Source of the DNA: CAIPFQ01 sp964641775
GTDB lineage: Bacteria > Chlamydiota > Chlamydiia > Chlamydiales > SM23-39
NCBI GenBank assembly: GCA_964641775.1
Contig: CAZXLK010000025.1
Span: forward strand, 1-15,753
Reading direction: 5' to 3'
Length of the DNA stretch: 15,753 nt
A model generated the notes under the pieces. It did no database searches. It was given only the letters and a program-made list of their open reading frames with translations, and was not told where the DNA came from. Positions 14,559-15,753 of the stretch are shown piece after piece (the first letter of the stretch is position 1; each line of letters opens with the position of its first letter). The position numbers and the translations under genes were made by a program.

Positions 14559-15174
14559 TTTTTTTAGAATCAAAAAAAAAGCATTGCAAATCCAACAGGA
14601 AACAATTCGAAGATATTATAGAAAAAGTCTCCGTTTTGCCCTTGCAGATTTTCTCTTTGGCTGCATAGCTCTTTTTATCAACCCCTTCAGAGCCTGCCGT
14701 AAAAATGGGTTTGTGTATGGAGAAACTCCGCCCGTGATGTTTCAAAAAATGGCAGCGGTTTGCGATCTTGGCCCCGATGACATTTGGCTCGAGCTTGGAT
14801 CGGGTAGGGGAAAGGGCGTTTTCTGGATTTCGCAATTTGTGGGCTGTTTTGCAGTTGGAGTGGAAAAGGTCCCCTCTTTTGTCTTTTTTGCCAAGGCGAT
14901 TGGTAGAATTTTAAACATCAAAGCCAGCTTTGAAAAAAAAGATCTCATGGATGCCGATTTTTCAAAAGCTACTTGCGTCTATCTCGATAGCACTTGTATG
15001 CAAGAAGAAGAGCTTAAGAAACTAACAGAAAAAATGGCCCTATTGCCAAAGGGGGCAAAAGTCATAACTGTCAGCACACCAATGCCGGAAAATAGTTATT
15101 TTGAATGCGTTGAGACATTTCCTCTTTCTTTTCTTTGGGGAGAAACTGAAGGGTACTTACATCGGAGGAAATGA
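14545..15174 (+). CDS. SAM-dependent methyltransferase, class I fold
   Basis: A 209-residue protein with the class I motif I at residues 80-91 (IWLELGSGRGKG) and an acidic motif II residue (Glu107 in AVGVEKVP). After these come DLMDADFSKATCVYLDSTCM, the equivalent of motifs III-IV, and a late ITVSTPMP strand. Residues 30-48 are hydrophobic (RFALADFLFGCIALFINPF), so the N-terminus may touch a membrane. The substrate is unknown. The ATG at 14545 overlaps the end of the metallo-beta-lactamase-fold gene by 14 bases, implying coupled translation. Its 3' end overlaps the convergent DUF2147-like gene by 18 bases. Family level is reliable; I do not propose a target. Confidence 0.75.
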   Translation: MSIGDFFRIKKKALQIQQETIRRYYRKSLRFALADFLFGCIALFINPFRACRKNGFVYGETPPVMFQKMAAVCDLGPDDIWLELGSGRGKGVFWISQFVGCFAVGVEKVPSFVFFAKAIGRILNIKASFEKKDLMDADFSKATCVYLDSTCMQEEELKKLTEKMALLPKGAKVITVSTPMPENSYFECVETFPLSFLWGETEGYLHRRK

Positions 15175-15639
15175 GGGGGTTAGCTCCGTGAGATCGGGCT
15201 TTTTGAAATCTTTGGGAAAATCGCTCTCTTTTACCGGATACCAGGTATAATTTTTTCCAAACATGAAGAGTTTTCCCCGGACAATCAGATTCCCATTTTC
15301 AATCCAAAGCTCACAACTGTAGACATTTCCTTTTTCAGGATCGACAATTTTCCCTTTAAATCTCTCGCCGCAGTCATATAAACCCCAGACGATATCCAAG
15401 CCGCAAAAATAGGGATTGTCTATACAGCCTTTGGCTCTTCTTGTTGGAGTGTAGATGGTATCTTGCATCTTCCCATCCTCATCGAATATCCCAATGATCC
15501 TGCCATAGATAGCCCCATCATATTCATAGATTGCAAAAACGCATTCAGGATTTCCTTGAGAGTTCACAGTCTTCCAAAATCCCCGGATATCGTCAGCCCC
15601 AAAACCCAAAGTAGCAATGAAAAACAGCAAAAAACGCAT
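15157..15639 (-). CDS. Exported DUF2147-like protein
   Basis: A 160-residue protein with a short N-terminal signal peptide (MRFLLFFIATLGFGA, cleavage likely near residue 15), so it is probably periplasmic. The rest resembles the DUF2147 family: DIRGFWKTVNSQGNPECVFAIYEYDGAIYGRIIGI, with the family's GxWxT...G...IYxxxGxxYGRI pattern, then DNPYFCGLDIVWGLY, and a late beta-rich GNLIVRGKLFMFGKNYTWYP. The family is thought to have a lipocalin-like barrel, and its function is not established. Five Cys residues are present, two of them (CIDNPYFC) closely spaced, so a disulfide is possible. It converges on and overlaps the methyltransferase. A TTGACT/TATTTA promoter lies directly upstream. Confidence 0.7.
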   Translation of the reverse strand: MRFLLFFIATLGFGADDIRGFWKTVNSQGNPECVFAIYEYDGAIYGRIIGIFDEDGKMQDTIYTPTRRAKGCIDNPYFCGLDIVWGLYDCGERFKGKIVDPEKGNVYSCELWIENGNLIVRGKLFMFGKNYTWYPVKESDFPKDFKKPDLTELTPSFPPM

Positions 15640-15648
15640 ATTTATTTA

Positions 15649-15678
15649 TAAATACAAGATTTTCTTATCAGAAGTCAA
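15649..15678 (-). promoter_or_regulatory. Candidate promoter for the DUF2147-like gene
   Basis: On the minus strand TTGACT (15673-15678) is followed after 18 bases by TATTTA (15649-15654). Predicted transcription begins about three bases before the ATG at 15639, so there would be almost no leader. No ribosome site is seen. Confidence 0.45.
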
Positions 15679-15753
15679 TTGAGTTTTCTTTTTATTGCTG
15701 GAAAAAATTTGTCAAAGAAAACCATAATGACCCCCTATGACATATTGCGTTTC

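Noticed and set aside
15727..15753. Possible start of a plus-strand gene (ATGACCCCCTATGACATATT) at the right edge
   Set aside because: Only nine codons are visible, with no ribosome site and no clear promoter, so it cannot be supported.

Overview
The window looks like chromosome from a member of the Chlamydiae, most likely an amoeba-associated 'environmental' lineage rather than Chlamydia itself. The main reason is gene order. A tightly packed minus-strand run kdsB-pyrG-yqgF-zwf-(opcA)-pgl matches, from memory, the chlamydial block kdsB/pyrG/yqgF/zwf/devB. A plant/chlamydia-type PPi-dependent phosphofructokinase lies beside it, and rpmG is followed directly by a LolC/E-type permease. Base composition is moderately AT-rich. 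I cannot name a genus from sequence alone.

Layout. (1) 1-1316 minus: the N-terminal ~438 residues of a lipoprotein-release ABC permease, starting with TTG directly after the rpmG stop (1317-1478 minus). (2) 1533-3538 minus: two small unrecognised proteins, A (187 aa) and B (81 aa), flank tsaD. Over 40 residues they align without gaps and are clearly paralogous. Hairpin terminators follow each of them. (3) 3646-9971 minus: an operon running kdsB, pyrG, yqgF, zwf, opcA-like, pgl. It makes CMP-Kdo precursor, CTP, a Holliday-junction resolvase-like protein, and the oxidative pentose-phosphate entry enzymes with a G6PDH assembly factor. Junctions overlap except pyrG/yqgF (a hexamer-repeat hairpin region) and yqgF/zwf (9 nt). 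(4) 10215-11660 plus: pfp. (5) 12113-13537 minus: a MATE exporter, convergent with pfp. (6) 13629-15174 plus: an NAPE-PLD-like metallo-beta-lactamase-fold protein overlapping a SAM methyltransferase. (7) 15157-15639 minus: an exported DUF2147-like protein whose 3' end overlaps the methyltransferase.

The most unusual content is a set of hairpin-rich, nested palindromic elements with no gene of their own. One (about 9277-9457) sits in frame inside kdsB and adds about 60 residues. One (about 10018-10207) sits between kdsB and pfp. One (11679-12095, 417 bp) has perfect 38-nt terminal inverted repeats built of CGCAAAG units and fills the pfp/MATE gap. The kdsB and pfp/MATE elements share a 32-nt motif whose stem differs only by compensated base-pair changes, which supports one family of structured repeats. 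This resembles in principle the palindromic elements that insert in frame in Rickettsia genes.

How the genes work together: zwf, opcA-like and pgl form the first two steps of the oxidative pentose phosphate pathway. pfp serves glycolysis using pyrophosphate. kdsB uses the CTP that pyrG makes for LPS Kdo activation. The lol permease handles outer-membrane lipoproteins. All assignments come from reading motifs by eye; no database search was run.
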